From: Timema cristinae
Taxonomy: Eukaryota; Arthropoda; Insecta; Phasmatodea; Timematidae
Assembly: GCA_039000515.1 (NCBI GenBank)
Contig: JBCFYV010002255.1
Span: 23,371,963-23,435,962 of the forward strand
DNA: 64,000 nucleotides
Direction: 5' to 3'
Shown here: positions 21,695 to 32,904 of the stretch, in pieces
Position numbering within the stretch: position 1 is the first letter of the stretch
How the letters are laid out: each line of letters opens with the position of its first letter
Notes under the pieces: generated by a model
The model's input: only the letters and a program-made list of their open reading frames with translations
Told to the model about the DNA's origin: nothing
The model's database searches: none
Made by a program: the position numbers and the translations under genes

Positions 21695-22634
21695 AGCCCG
21701 TATCACACGACACTTGCTTATACTAGAAATCAAGTGTGCTAGCTAGCACCTAGATATCTGTATACTAGCTAGTACAATGGAAATGGGACTATAGTATTCA
21801 CACGCTGCTAGTTTGGTACTAAGTCCTAGTGCAAATATTTATCGAACGTCAGAGATTAATTTTGAGTGCAACAGCTGCATTAATTACTAATAAAGATATC
21901 GAAAATTATGAGAGGGAGCGTAGGAAAAAGAATATATACACGGGAATGGTTGGGAAAGACGAAATAATGGTCGCAGGATGCTAAATATAATACATTCGGA
22001 GGTTAGGTAATATACATTCGGGGTGATACAAACGTTTAGTATCTCCCTAAATTTGTATTCATTTATTTACATTGTGGTCAGAGGTCCCTAAGCCCATGGG
22101 TGTCCAAGTACAGTATCCTTGATAAACAAATGTTCTTTTTTAGGCCTACGCACACTTTATATTCTAAAAAAACAAACAAAAAAACGCCCAAGGTTGGCAT
22201 GCTATCAAGTTTATTTAGATTAAAATTGGGTCTGGAACATAGTTTGTCGTTTTTAGATGACATGTTTTAGATTAAAGTTATATATATTAAATATATTGTC
22301 ATACTGTGCCAATTTGGTATTATATAAACAAGGTTGTTTAGAATAATTTTCTGCCAACAACAAAGTCACATCCAATGACCATGTTGGCGTCATTTATACC
22401 ATTTATCTACAAAACAGTCTCAGCGCACATGATTGGTTGAATTACACAGACTAGTGTCGAAACTAGTACGAAAATAGCACGTGTTCTATCCTCACAACTA
22501 GTATGGTAGCCAGTACCAAGTGGCAGAACCAGTATACTTTTTCTGATTCACATGACGCTAGATGATGATGTGCTAGCTAGTGCTAGCTAGCTCACTGGAT
22601 TTCAAGTACGAGCTAGTGTCGTGTGATACGGACT
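21695..22634 (+). mobile_element. PIF/Harbinger-like nonautonomous element, copy 3
   Basis: 940 bp, same orientation as copy 2, flanked by TTA at 21692-21694 and 22635-22637. Near-identical to copy 2 except for small indels such as an A-rich insertion near 22170-22185. It ends 151 bp before the SMYD4-B start codon. A minus-strand ATG stub (22263 downwards, MSSKNDKLCSRPNFNLNK) is shared with the other copies and may be a first exon left from the autonomous parent. Confidence 0.85.
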
Positions 22635-22785
22635 TTAATGGGTAAACTCATAACATTGGTTATATCTTGTTATTTGATCCATGATACATGGCTTATCTAT
22701 GGTGCAGGACGTCTGCTATATTTTCTTTGCTTTATATTGTAAACAAACACAAGTTTCTAAAATTAAAATTAAATATTTTATAAAA

Positions 22786-23367
22786 ATGGAGCCATTTACT
22801 CATAATGAAATATTACAACAAATATTAAAACTTTCTAAAGAAAGTGGTAGAGTAGAAAATTTCTCACAAATATTTTCTGAACTTGAAGATGATGATAAAA
22901 GGGTATCCTTTGCTCTAGACCTTCTACTTGAATACAAGCTCTGTTCTTTGGAGTTATCAAACCCTGATGAAAAATATAAAAAATCGGCCTCTGAATGTGT
23001 GAATTTGCGCATATCAGGAAATAATGCTTTTCGACAGAAAGACTATATAAAGGCTTTATTATTTTACACACAAAGTATTGCCAAATCGCCTCATCCATGC
23101 GCGAATGTCGAGATTGAAAATTATCAACTAGTAAAAGATGTTGAGAACTTAAATTTAAATAACGACTTAAACACTGAACTAGCACTTGCTTTGGCTAATA
23201 GATCTGCTGTATTATTTTCTCTTGGTAAATATGATCACTGTATGAAAGATATTAATCTGGTATTAGAAATGAACTACCCTTCTACACTTTTGTATAAATT
23301 ACACGAAAGAAAGGGCAAATGCCTGCTATTTCAAGGTGAACTAAAGGCTGCTGCTTGTTCATTTAAG
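22786..23367 (+). CDS. SMYD4: SMYD4-like copy B, exon 1 (TPR region)
   Basis: 194 codons from ATG at 22786 (MEPFTHNEILQQILKLSKES) to AAG|GTACAG. An in-frame ATG at 22681 exists but adds a hydrophobic, non-conserved leader and lies only 47 bases from the transposon end, so 22786 is preferred. Residues about 65-100 (CVNLRISGNNAFRQKDYIKA) form a TPR-like helix pair; about 130-165 (ELALALANRSAVLFSLGKYD, then DHCMKDI) a second with the typical A-N-R-S-A; about 170-194 (HERKGKCLLFQGELKAAACS) a third. N-terminal TPRs distinguish SMYD4 from the shorter SMYD1-3. The reading is fully open. Confidence 0.85.
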
Positions 23368-23524
23368 GTACAGTATTCCAATTTGAGGTAGGTTATCTTT
23401 ACACTTGGAAAAAGGGGCATATGATGCCAAAAACTCTTCCACCAGTGTTATCAAAGTCAATATTAGGATTATTGGATTATTACTTAATGGCATTAGGAAC
23501 TAAGTTTATTGCTGCACTTACAAA

Positions 23525-23800
23525 AGTATGAGCTAGTTCCATATACACTCTCTCTATCTTGAGCTAGTTCTATAGCCACTCCACCTCATTACATCCTATC
23601 CATATCTTGAGCTAGTTCTATTCAGCCCCTCTCACTACACAATATCCCTATCTTGAGTTTATTCTATCCAGTCCGCCTCATTACACCCTATATATTCCCG
23701 GTCTATTTTAATGTTACCTTCCCATTTGCACCTAGGTCTCCCCAATGGTCTGTTCCCATTGGGATTGCCCATAATTAGCCTGAACACGGCTCTAGAATCT
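23525..23800 (-). repeat. LINE reverse-transcriptase 3' end with local tandem duplication
   Basis: Minus strand reads VFRLIMGNPNGNRPLGRPRC, then KWEGNIKID and IGCNEADWIE, the typical last part of a LINE ORF2 (G-R-P-x-x-x-W). Downstream the WIxLAQDR-like end is repeated about three times (CTTGAGCTAGTTCTAT on the plus strand near 23530, 23572, 23614), a degenerate ~45-55-bp tandem repeat. Lies in SMYD4-B intron 1. Confidence 0.65.
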
Positions 23801-23811
23801 CCATATTTGAT

Positions 23812-23858
23812 GCGTATAACCCGAACGGGTAGTAAGACGCGGTGCTAGTAATAATAAT
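23812..23858 (+). repeat. Tail-only SINE insertion, 47 bp, with 11-bp target duplication
   Basis: The insert starts GCGTATAACC, carries CCCGAACGGG and GACGCGGTGC, and ends in a short TAA repeat. CCATATTTGAT flanks it on both sides (23801-23811 and 23859-23869). It sits directly in the LINE fragment. Confidence 0.85.
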
Positions 23859-24097
23859 CCATATTTGATTACTCACCAGGAGGAAACTATCTTATAGTTC
23901 ATAAAGAGCGGGGGTGTAAACATAAATGTCTTCTAACATTCATATTTACTTTTATATGTAGTGTTTATAATCATAGAAGTCCTATATTTAACTCTTAACA
24001 AAATTAAGAGGCCTATAATTATTATATATTATGCTAAATAAATATTGGTTGCATTATTTTGAGTATGGTGATTAAAATATCACATGGTATGAATAGA

Positions 24098-25415
24098 GGT
24101 AACAACAGCCAATCCTCCACCTTCGCTTAGCATGGGTATGATAGGGGTAACGACAGCCAATCCCACCCTCACCTTAAGCAGGTCTGAAGAGAGGTAACAA
24201 CAGCCAATCCTCCACCCTCACTTAAGCATAGGTCGGAAGAAAGGGTAACAACAGCCAATCCTCCACCCCTCACCTTAAGCATGGGTATGAATAGAGGGTA
24301 ACATAGCCAATCCTCCACCCTTCACCTTAAGCATGGGTATGAAGAAGGGTAACGACAGCCAATCTCCACCCCTCACCTTAAGCATGGGTCTGAAGAGAGG
24401 GTAACGACAGCCAATCCTCACCCCTTCACCTTAAGCATAGGTCTGAAGAGGGTAACAACAGCCAATCCTCCACCCCTCACCTTAAGCATAGGTCTGAAGA
24501 GGGTACATAGCCAATCTCACCCTCACCATAAGCATAGTCTGAGAGGTAACAATAGCCAATCATCACCCCTCACCTTAAGCATAGGTCTGAAGAGGGTAAC
24601 AATAGCCAATCCTCCACCCCTCACCTTAAGCATGGGTATGAATAGAGGGTAACAACAGCCAATCTTCCACCCTCACCTTAAGCATGGGTTGAATGAGGGT
24701 AACGACAGCCAATCCTCCACCCCTCACCTTAAGCATAGGGTCTGAAGAGAGGGTAACACAAGCCAATCCTTCCACCCCTCACCTTAAGCATAGGTCTGAA
24801 GAGGGTAACAACAGCCAATCCTCCACCCCTCACCTTAAGCATAGGTCTGAAGAGGGTAACAATAGCCAATCCTCCACCCTCACCATAAGCATAGGTCTGA
24901 AGAGAGGTAACATAGCCAATCATCCACCCCTCACCTTAAGCATAGGTCTGAAGAGGGTAACAAAGCCAATCCTCCACCCTCACCTTAAGCATGGGTCTGA
25001 AGAGAGAGTAACAACAGCCAATTCTCCACCCCTCAACTTAAGCATAGGTCTGAAGAGAGGTAACGAGCCAATCCTCCACCCCTCACCTTAAGCATAGGTC
25101 TGAAGAGAGAGTAACACAGCCAATCCTCCCCCCCTCACCTTAAGCATGGGTCTGAAGAGAGGGTAACAACAGCCAATCTCCAACCCTCACCTTAAGCATA
25201 GGTCTGAAGAGGGTAACAATAGCCAATTCTCCACCCCTCACCTTAAGCATGGTCTGAAGAGGTAACAACAGCCAATCCTCCACCCCTCACCTTAAGCATG
25301 GTCTGAAGAGAGAGTAACACAGCCAATCCTCCACCCTCACCTTAAGCATGGGTCTGAAGAGAGGGTAAACACAGCCAATACTCCAACCCTCACCTTAAGC
25401 ATTTTTCTGAAAAGA
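24098..25415. repeat. Minisatellite, ~50-56-bp unit, about 26 copies
   Basis: Units of the type GGTAACAACAGCCAATCCTC then CACCCCTCACCTTAAGCATR and GGTCTGAAGAG run head to tail through SMYD4-B intron 1. Units differ mainly by one-base changes in homopolymers (CCACCC/CCACCCC, GAGAGG/GAGG). Open frames across it are by-products of the repeat. Confidence 0.92.
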
Positions 25416-25499
25416 GTGATTGATTCTTAGGTAGATTTGGAAATCTTTCTAGATGATTTATTTTGGTTTTAAAATTTTATTATTATTTTAATGTTTCAG

Positions 25500-25772
25500 A
25501 ATGCCTTGGATTGTCTTGCTTTGGCCTCATCACTTCCAGACCAGAGAAAACAACAACTAGAAGAAGAACTGACAATTTTAATGGGGCAATCTTTGGAAGC
25601 CGTACCTGAAAAAACATCAGAACATTTAGTTGAATCTCAAAATGACACTCCTATTTTACCAAAAATAAGTTTTGGCCCGAATGAAAAAATCCTTGTGCTT
25701 CAGACTGCATTGATATTCATAGCTCTAAAGATATGGGACGCTGTGTTGTTGCTACCAGGGACATCAATATTG
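25500..25772 (+). CDS. SMYD4: SMYD4-like copy B, exon 2 (SET-N), frameshifted
   Basis: Follows TGTTTCAG in phase 0: NALDCLALASSLPDQRKQQL, linker, ISFGPNEKI. One base is then missing near 25691 (ATCCTTGT against ATCCCCTGT in copy A), and the next frame continues PCASDCIDIHSSKDMGRCVV and ATRDINIG up to G|GTAAAT. The exon is 273 bp against 274 in copy A. The loss falls in a short C run, where consensus errors are common. Confidence 0.8.
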
Positions 25773-25837
25773 GTAAATTTTTAATACATGTATTTTTAAA
25801 TTAATAGAATAACACATGAAAAACTAAATTGCACCAC

Positions 25838-27195
25838 AGTTCCTTATCCTTGCATACTTTCTTCGCTTCAACAACACCCATCCACCCAGTCACAGGGGTG
25901 CAGAATATGTTCAGAGATCCAATATTCCTCTAGAACATAACATTTTCATCAACAAAAAAATCCTCGAAAAACATAGCACTCAAAATAAAACATTGAATTT
26001 TTTAAAGAGGCTCAAGGGAATTAGGATTATTCCCTACTACAAAATTCAAACATGTTTTTAATCATAGTTATTTTTATAGTACCTAACTTATAAAAACTTA
26101 AGTTTTCTCCCATCTCCTTGTGTGCATACATATTTTTATTGTTCATTGATACCAGTAGTCTTACCAGTACCAACATTTAATTTTACATCTTGAGAGTAAG
26201 AGGCAATGGAGTGTAATTCCAGGGGCCTTTGTTTAATTGTTGATTTTCATAAACTTTTCATTTTTTTGTAGACTCGCCACTACTGCAAGGTCTATCACTA
26301 TAAACCCCATTAGGGGAAATACTATCGCCATTTACAACTATGATTTTTTCCTGATCACATAATTTACGTTTTACAAAACTTACAATACTCCCTTGATCCT
26401 TACTTCTAGGTTTTTCTTGGGGATGTTTATTAGATACATGACATCTGAGTATATAAAGTCTGCCACACCATTCACAATAAGCACAGGTGACATAATAAAC
26501 ATTTGTTTCACTAAACCATTTAAATTTTTTATAAACATTTATCTATTGTACAATGTAGAAACCCTAATAGGGCCACTAAATACAATTTCGTAGCTACACA
26601 ATTATTACAATACACATGTTGTGAGTTTAAATACCGCCATGTAATTAGGCTATGATATAAGGGTGACTGAATTTAAACTAACACAAAACATCGCCTACCC
26701 TCCCCCGCCTGCTCACCATAGCTACCAAACACCCGCGGTAGGTTAGGTGGCCTATTACTCCATCACTCAATCACGCCTTTAGCTAGGTTGAATTATTAGA
26801 TTTTTCCTTTGCCCCTTATCTCAACCTCTGACTTCTTATCTATAACTCTGGCACATTATCTTAGTCCCTAGACACCGCAACTCTTTGTGCTTACAGCGAC
26901 ACTGCTCACTATGGCACATACTGATAGTGTGGGTGTTGAGTGTCATCGGCCTTAGTTTTTCATACAAATGAAATTACCATATCAGAACCTGAATGTACTA
27001 AAAATGCCAACAAAATCGTTGGACTTTCTCTGCCCCAAATTTCCCCAGGACTGCTTTAATTTCCCCCAAACCTTGTTCGCACGTTCAAACATATTTTGCA
27101 CCCCTGTCCATTCATACATGCCCTTTTATTCTTGAAACTCTTTAAAATGTCTACAACATTTAGACATTTTTTATATGGCCTACCCCTTCATTTTG
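25838..27195 (-). repeat. LINE 3' fragment split by an hAT-like element
   Basis: 25838-25892 (TATCCTTGCATACTTTCTTC) and 27107-27195 (TCTACAACATTTAGACAT ... GGCCTACCCCTTC) are the two sides of a sequence that is continuous at 30820-30950. Confidence 0.65.
25893..27106. mobile_element. hAT-like nonautonomous element, 1214 bp
   Basis: Ends CAGGGGTGCAGAATATGTT and inverted CAGGGGTGCAAAATATGTT. Flanks CCCAGTCA and TCCATTCA agree at 6 of 8 positions, fitting an old 8-bp duplication. It interrupts a LINE fragment in SMYD4-B intron 2. No transposase reading frame is visible. Confidence 0.7.
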
Positions 27196-27547
27196 ATCCG
27201 CACACTCTACCTTCATATAGTTTGCTATTTCACTCAATCCACACTTATAAACATTCCTGAACCAACATTTTATTTTCTTCTTTTGAGCTTCATGACACAG
27301 TAATACCAATACCAATACTTTCTTTTCCTATCACAAAACCTTATTTTATTGTGCACAACATTAACTTAATTCTGCACTAAAACTCACTCCATAATTTCAT
27401 TAAGTGTTTTTTTTATAAATTGATGAGTACTAGAACTAGGTTGAATCCACTATTTTATGAATCCAAATCTCCAATTTATCTTCAAATCCTGATCATCCGA
27501 ATTTAGGAAAGAATTATAAACATAAGAGGAAATTTAAATATAGGTAG

Positions 27548-27880
27548 TAGAATAATATAAAATAGAAATAGTTACTAAATGTTAACATCCTTTATTATAA
27601 TATATTCATCATAACATTCATACATTCAGTTGTGTGTTAAATTACTGGTCTGGATTCTGGTTGTTAAGTTCATCCTTCACTAATACTGCCTGTTGGCCTG
27701 GTTCAAAACTAATAATTATAATAGTTGATTTTCAACTACCAAAAGCAGTATTAAAGCTCTAAAACCAATTTCACTTGAAAAATTGAAAAATTTTTTTTTA
27801 AGTATTTGAGTCTCGCATTTAAAATTTTCTTGAATCCTCAAATCTTGAATATTCTTAAGGATTCAAGGACCATTCTTAGT
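27548..27880. repeat. Dispersed repeat (copy 2 of 3)
   Basis: Matches 9190-9430 and 34505-35330: AATAGTTACTAAATGTTAAC, later TTAAATTACTGGTCT and TATTCTTAAGGATTC. Confidence 0.5.
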
Positions 27881-27954
27881 AAGTACTTATTTCATACAAT
27901 GCTTTGCCACAAACTGAACAGAAATAAGGATTAATTTATTCTTTATGGAATGTC

Positions 27955-28018
27955 CGGTGTGTGTATGTGTGTGTGTGTGTGTGTGTGGTGTACACGCGCA
28001 CACGTGTGCATGTGTGTA
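27955..28018. repeat. (GT)n microsatellite
   Basis: Alternating GT/CA run with a GTACACGCGCAC interruption, in SMYD4-B intron 2. Confidence 0.85.
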
Positions 28019-28649
28019 AGATGGGATATTAGAGGGATTCAATCCTTGAAGGATTTCATCCCCCATCACTAACCAACTAAATAATCTTAAATATGTATAC
28101 CTTTAGAGGTATTGTCCACAGTTTCAGCTCAAGATTACATTGGTCCAATCTTAGGGCAAGATGCATAAAATAATTTGTTCTCGTTATATAAGGTTACTCC
28201 TCGGGGGTTGGGCACCATTTTTCAATTAAAAATATGTGTTGCAAGTGTGCAAATGTGTGTATGTTCGTTGTATTTCTGAAAAAATTATTGTGCATAATTG
28301 GATGGTTATTAAGTTGTCTTGGGAGAAAATTCTGGAATAATTTTCTTAAAATTGTTGTTAAAAATTATGTGCTATCTTTGCTATTTATATATCAATATAA
28401 TCTCTGAAAAGTTAAGTCTTTGAGGGTTTTCTTAAGGGATTGTGAGTGGTCTGAAATATTGCGGATTAAAGTAATAGAAAGGCCGCCCAACACAATTAAT
28501 TTGCCCTCGAGCTCTTATTGGCTCTTGAAAGCACTGTGTATACTAACCTAGTTTTGTGCCAATACAAGTTATAATCATGCGTTAGTAAAATATGCATTAA
28601 ATTCCTAATTAATATTTATATGATGTCAATAATGAGTTTGTTGTTCCAG

Positions 28650-28771
28650 GTGATGTTTTGGGAGTAGAAGAACCATTTGCGTCAGTCTTACTTCCTCAAT
28701 TCTACTACACGCACTGCTACAACTGTTTCCTGCGCTGTTGCACGCTCCTTCCATGCCATTACTGTTCCATG
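28650..28771 (+). CDS. SMYD4: SMYD4-like copy B, exon 3 (MYND first half)
   Basis: 122 bp between TTCCAG and ATG|GTACAT. It reads GDVLGVEEPFASVLLPQFYY, then THCYNC...LLPCHYCSM, giving the first two Cys pairs of the MYND finger. Same size and phases as copy A exon 3. Confidence 0.82.
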
Positions 28772-28894
28772 GTACATATTTGATATTTATTTAAGCCATT
28801 TTGCAGAAATGTTATCTTTTTATTCTTTACAACCATTCTTTTACTATAAAATCCTTTGACAAATTGTGTGTATATATTAATTACATTAATGTTG

Positions 28895-29060
28895 TAGGGA
28901 TGACTAAGGTAAAATATATATGAAGTGTACCCAAATTTATATGGAAATAGAGTGGGACACCCATTAAGTAAAAACCACCCTTCGTACAGCCTAATCGAGA
29001 TTCAAACTCGTCTTCAGCAATCTAGCTTATTGTGAGAGTGATGTTTTAGACCATGTAACA
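28895..29060 (-). repeat. SINE family B copy
   Basis: Minus-strand body (GAAGTGTACCCAAATTTATATG) and head (GAGATTCAAACTCG, then TTTAGACCATGTAAC). The tail is not evident. In SMYD4-B intron 3. Confidence 0.6.
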
Positions 29061-29654
29061 AATGAAACGGACTAGCAACAAATGGTTTATGTTCTTTGTG
29101 TCAGTATATGGAATCTTTTGTTTAGAAAAAATTGTACAAGTATGGCACAATCCAAATCCCTATCTTCAGTTATTCTATCAGCAGTCTTTCGCTCACGTAA
29201 TGCTTATTATTGTTACCAAGTAAGTATTTTGTCGACTAGCAAAACATTTAATAGCAATAACAACAAACTCAGAGGGGGAAAGCCTACTTTGATACTATAT
29301 AAACCCTGAGTTTGGGCATTTGGTAGATGGGATGAGGAAGGACCATAAAGTCGTACCAGGGGGTCCCACTTAGGGTCTTGCTAACTGCCTAGCCAACAAC
29401 TAGTCTGGAAGAATATTTCGAGTGTGGGAGAATTACATGGCACTTCTTAAAAGTCTGAGTGTCCCTCTAACCATGGTATAGTCAAAACGTTGTGCGGCTA
29501 CTCTTAAGTATTTAGAATCGTAACATCTAGGTCAATCCAGCATGTGGACTCTTGTAAGATAAAACATTGAGAGTAGCAAGGACCTCTTAACCTAATTAAC
29601 TTTAAGCTAAAACTTGTTCAACTACATCACACACACACTATATATTTTAAGTAA

Positions 29655-29945
29655 CTTCTATTCAACAACCTCATTGGTCTTGGGGTAATGTGCTTGCCTC
29701 AGGATCTGATGTCCATGGGCTCAAACCTAGTAATGGTAGACGATTTTTTCTTGGACAATAAAAATATGTTGCACAACTTCCTTCAGAGGGAATGTAAAGC
29801 TGCTGATTTCATGTAGATGGTGGCATGTAAAATAACCCTGGAATGTATGTGAAAATACCTTTTACTGCAAAATTTATATTCTCTTTCTCATTGAAAATTT
29901 TGTTTGCTGATATAATCATTTGGTTCAGAAAATGCACTTATAACA
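29655..29945 (+). repeat. SINE family D copy
   Basis: Starts CCTCATTGGTCTTGGGGTAA, with TGGGCTCAAACCTAG as a B-box-like element, and shares its whole length with 52415-52690 (for example GTGAAAATACCTTTT). Confidence 0.6.
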
Positions 29946-30724
29946 CCTCAAATAAATAAAATTATATCCACTTTTCTAATAAACTACTATAAAAGAACCC
30001 ACACAATGTTTTGATGCTATTTAACCAAACCCACTAAGTCATTCCTGATATAGTTACCCATTTGGTAGGGAGGGTAGCGGCATAAGCTTAAATTAAATTA
30101 TACAAGATTAAAATATTGCAAAATTGAATGTGACAGATACATATAGTGAAACAAACAATGAAGCACAAATGTCAATATAATACTAATTTAATTGTCCTTG
30201 TCATGCCTACATCTGTGTGAAAATTAATAATTAATATCAAAGCTAAACCTTTTGGTTCGGAGGCAAGAAGCAGGGCTCACGGTTTATTCTTTGAAATGTC
30301 CCAATTTTGACAAATGGGCCCTAACATATTTTTAGTGGATTGGGACTTTTTATAAATTCATGTTATTTGAATGAGTAAAAACAGTGAAAACCTGGAAAAG
30401 TCAGGGATTTTTTTTTTTCAAAGATGAAATGTGAGGGTATTTAATGAAAAATAAATCAAAAGCCAGTGAAATTAAATACTTGGCCAACAAGTATAACTAA
30501 TTTCACACCAAAACAAAGGGGAGATATTTTGTTTTTCTCATGTTAACAACATGAATTACCAAGATATATGGCATTCCGATAACATGAGATGGTTGTATAT
30601 AGTGGGGTTTTTCATGCTACATCTATACACAACCACAAATAATATCTTTAACATTTAATTGTTTTAAAAACAACTTATAAAAAGGTTTATATCAAGTAGC
30701 TTCTAACATTTTTTTAAAAATTAT

Positions 30725-30955
30725 ACATACATACATACCTAATCTCACTGTACCCTTTTGGGGTAGGCAAGTAACTGTGCAACTAGATCAATAAACAACT
30801 CCGTACTTAATCCATCCTCACTAACTTTCTCTACACTTCCCTATCCTTGCATACTCCCTTTGCTTTAACAACAAAACTCTTAATGTTTCTCTGTTTCACA
30901 CATTCGTCTACAACATTTAGCCATGTCTTACATGGCCTACCCCTTCTTTTTGATC
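30725..30955 (-). repeat. LINE ORF2 3' end with (TATG)n tail
   Basis: Minus strand encodes RRGRPCKTWLNVVDECVKQR and a stop some 25 codons later, a G-R-P-x-K-T-W type C-terminus of LINE reverse transcriptases, followed by a short 3' region with GGGGTAGGC and a TATG repeat. In SMYD4-B intron 3. Confidence 0.7.
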
Positions 30956-31254
30956 AATATTGATATCAATATGTAAACATAAAAACTGTTACTCACTGAG
31001 GTAAAATGTCAAAACGGTTAAGTCAGGAAATTTCTTAAAATGTGTTGAAAACCTAGTTACCGGCATGACAAAGAATTTTATAATATACTGTAGGTTGTGT
31101 AATCATCCTGCTTGTTGGCTGGCGTTCCTGGCTCCTCGTCACTTTGAGGCTCAGTTGAGCACTTGGGAACTGTTGATATTATTACATTTTTATTAGTTAT
31201 TTCAGATTGTTTTCACTTGTGAGGAATGTTTAAATGCTAGCTAATGAGATACCC

Positions 31255-31480
31255 ACTTCAGCAGCTGAATGGTCTAAAGTGTCACTCTCATATTAGACTG
31301 GCCTGTTAAAGATGGGGAGATCAGGGTTTAAATCCTGGTCAGGGTCTACTGAGGGTGTTTTTTTTTACCTAAATGATTTTCCCACACCACTCCCACACAA
31401 ATATGGGTAAGTTACCTTTAAAATGCTTCCTTCCTCATCCCTACCCAAGTACGAGTAATAAGACACGATTAACAAAATAA
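31255..31480 (+). repeat. SINE family B copy
   Basis: Head (GAATGGTCTAAAGTGTCA, GGGTTTAAATCCTGG), body (ACAAATATGGGTAAGTTACC), and a diverged tail (GTAATAAGACACG). In SMYD4-B intron 3. Confidence 0.65.
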
Positions 31481-32193
31481 CTTTATCGTTAGTCTATGCC
31501 AAGTCTTTAGTAAAATATACATTTATAAGATCTGTCGTCTCTAACAAGAGATCAACACTACAGTCTTGACACATGAGTCTCTAGTTTATAGCACTCTCTA
31601 TAAGTTGTACCAAGTTTAACTTTCTTGAGGACTGTCTCTGCAAATGGCTACAGATTGCCGATCACAGTAGACAAACAAATGAGCATTGGCTATGTGAATC
31701 AAAACTAAACGGCCACCATTATTTTTTATTTACCTTTTTATAAGCAATTCATAGAAAACTTTCTCAGTTTAAAGCTATCTCTATTTTAACTAGAAACTTT
31801 AAACAAAAAATAAAATCATGAAAATGTTAGTTGTGTTTAGATAATTTTATGAAATAGTTTTATCTCAACGAATTTTATTCCACAAAGTATTCTACTTTCC
31901 AAATAGTTGACAGACATGATATTACCTGATTAAGAACATGGAGAGTGTGAACAAAATTGAAATGTAGATGGTTTAAGGACTATAACGATATTTATCATTT
32001 ATTATTTATAAGGATATTATTAAGTTTATGGAGTATGTAGACGAGGCTTAAATATTACTTCTGTATACCCTATTGTATGTATTTACTAATCAAATTTAAC
32101 TATTGCTAGGCTTGTGATTCACATTTTCACTTGCTATTAGATTCAAATTTCTGCTAATTTAGAAAAATAAAATATAAAATCTTATGTTCTTAG

Positions 32194-32847
32194 GTAATGT
32201 ATTGCAGTGAAAGTTGCCGCAAAGAATCGTGGGAGAAGAATCATAGTGTGGATTGCACTTTGTTGCCATACTTACATAAACAAGACTCAAACACCATTGA
32301 GATGCTGGCAGTACGAATAATCATCACGGCATCGAGAGATTACGAATCTCCAGCAGAGTTTTATCGACAAGTCAAGTCTTGGAAAGCGGGTGATTCCACC
32401 ACAGAAAACATTTTCGATGAAAATGGCCAATACGTTTCTCGAGATTATAAGAACATCTACAACATAGTGACAAACACAGAAAAGAGGTCGGTGGCGGATC
32501 TGTTCAAAAGAGCAGTCACAGCTGCTCGTATACTGCAGTGCTTTGAAAATAAATCCAACTTCTTTACATCATTCTCTTCAAACGAGTTGCTACCTTCTGA
32601 TTTCAAATTATTCATCGGAGGATTATTGTTGAGACATCTTCAGAACTTGCCTTGCAACGCCCATGAAGTTTCTGAATCGTTGCGGTGTGAGAATGACAGT
32701 GATGTGTTAAAATGTGTAGAGATTGGAGCTGCGGCATACGCTACCATGAGTCTTGTGAACCACTCGTGCGAACCCAATGTGGTTAGATACAGTTACAGGG
32801 ACACAGTGGTCTTGAGATCCATACGACTAATCAAGAAAGGCGAACAG
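32194..32847 (+). CDS. SMYD4: SMYD4-like copy B, exon 4 (MYND end and SET core)
   Basis: Exactly 218 codons after TTCTTAG, ending GAACAG|GTTTGT. It starts VMYCSESCRKESWEKNH (closing MYND ligands), passes the family region FDENGQYVSRDYKNIYNIVT that matches the D-x-N-G-x-Y motif of SMYD4, and ends with EIGAAAYATMSLVNHSCEPN and IKKGEQ. N-H-S-C is the SET pseudoknot motif. Fully open, six codons longer than copy A. Confidence 0.87.
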
Positions 32848-32904
32848 GTTTGTTGTGAAAACTTTATTTCATCTAAAAATTAAACATATTTATTAGAATA
32901 TAAA

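Noticed and set aside
22681..22785. Upstream in-frame ATG of SMYD4-B exon 1
   Set aside because: It would add 35 hydrophobic residues without family similarity and begin 47 bases after a transposon; the ATG at 22786 fits better.
24693..25091. 132-codon open frame with repeating LSIGLKRGN-like peptide
   Set aside because: It is the translation of the minisatellite in an intron. Unit length variation destroys the frame elsewhere and there is no sign of a start or splice context.
24098..25415. CRISPR-like array
   Set aside because: Units are contiguous with no unique spacers, and the context is an intron of a eukaryotic gene.
27955..28018. Possible regulatory Z-DNA element
   Set aside because: A GT/CA microsatellite deep in an intron; no evidence beyond composition.
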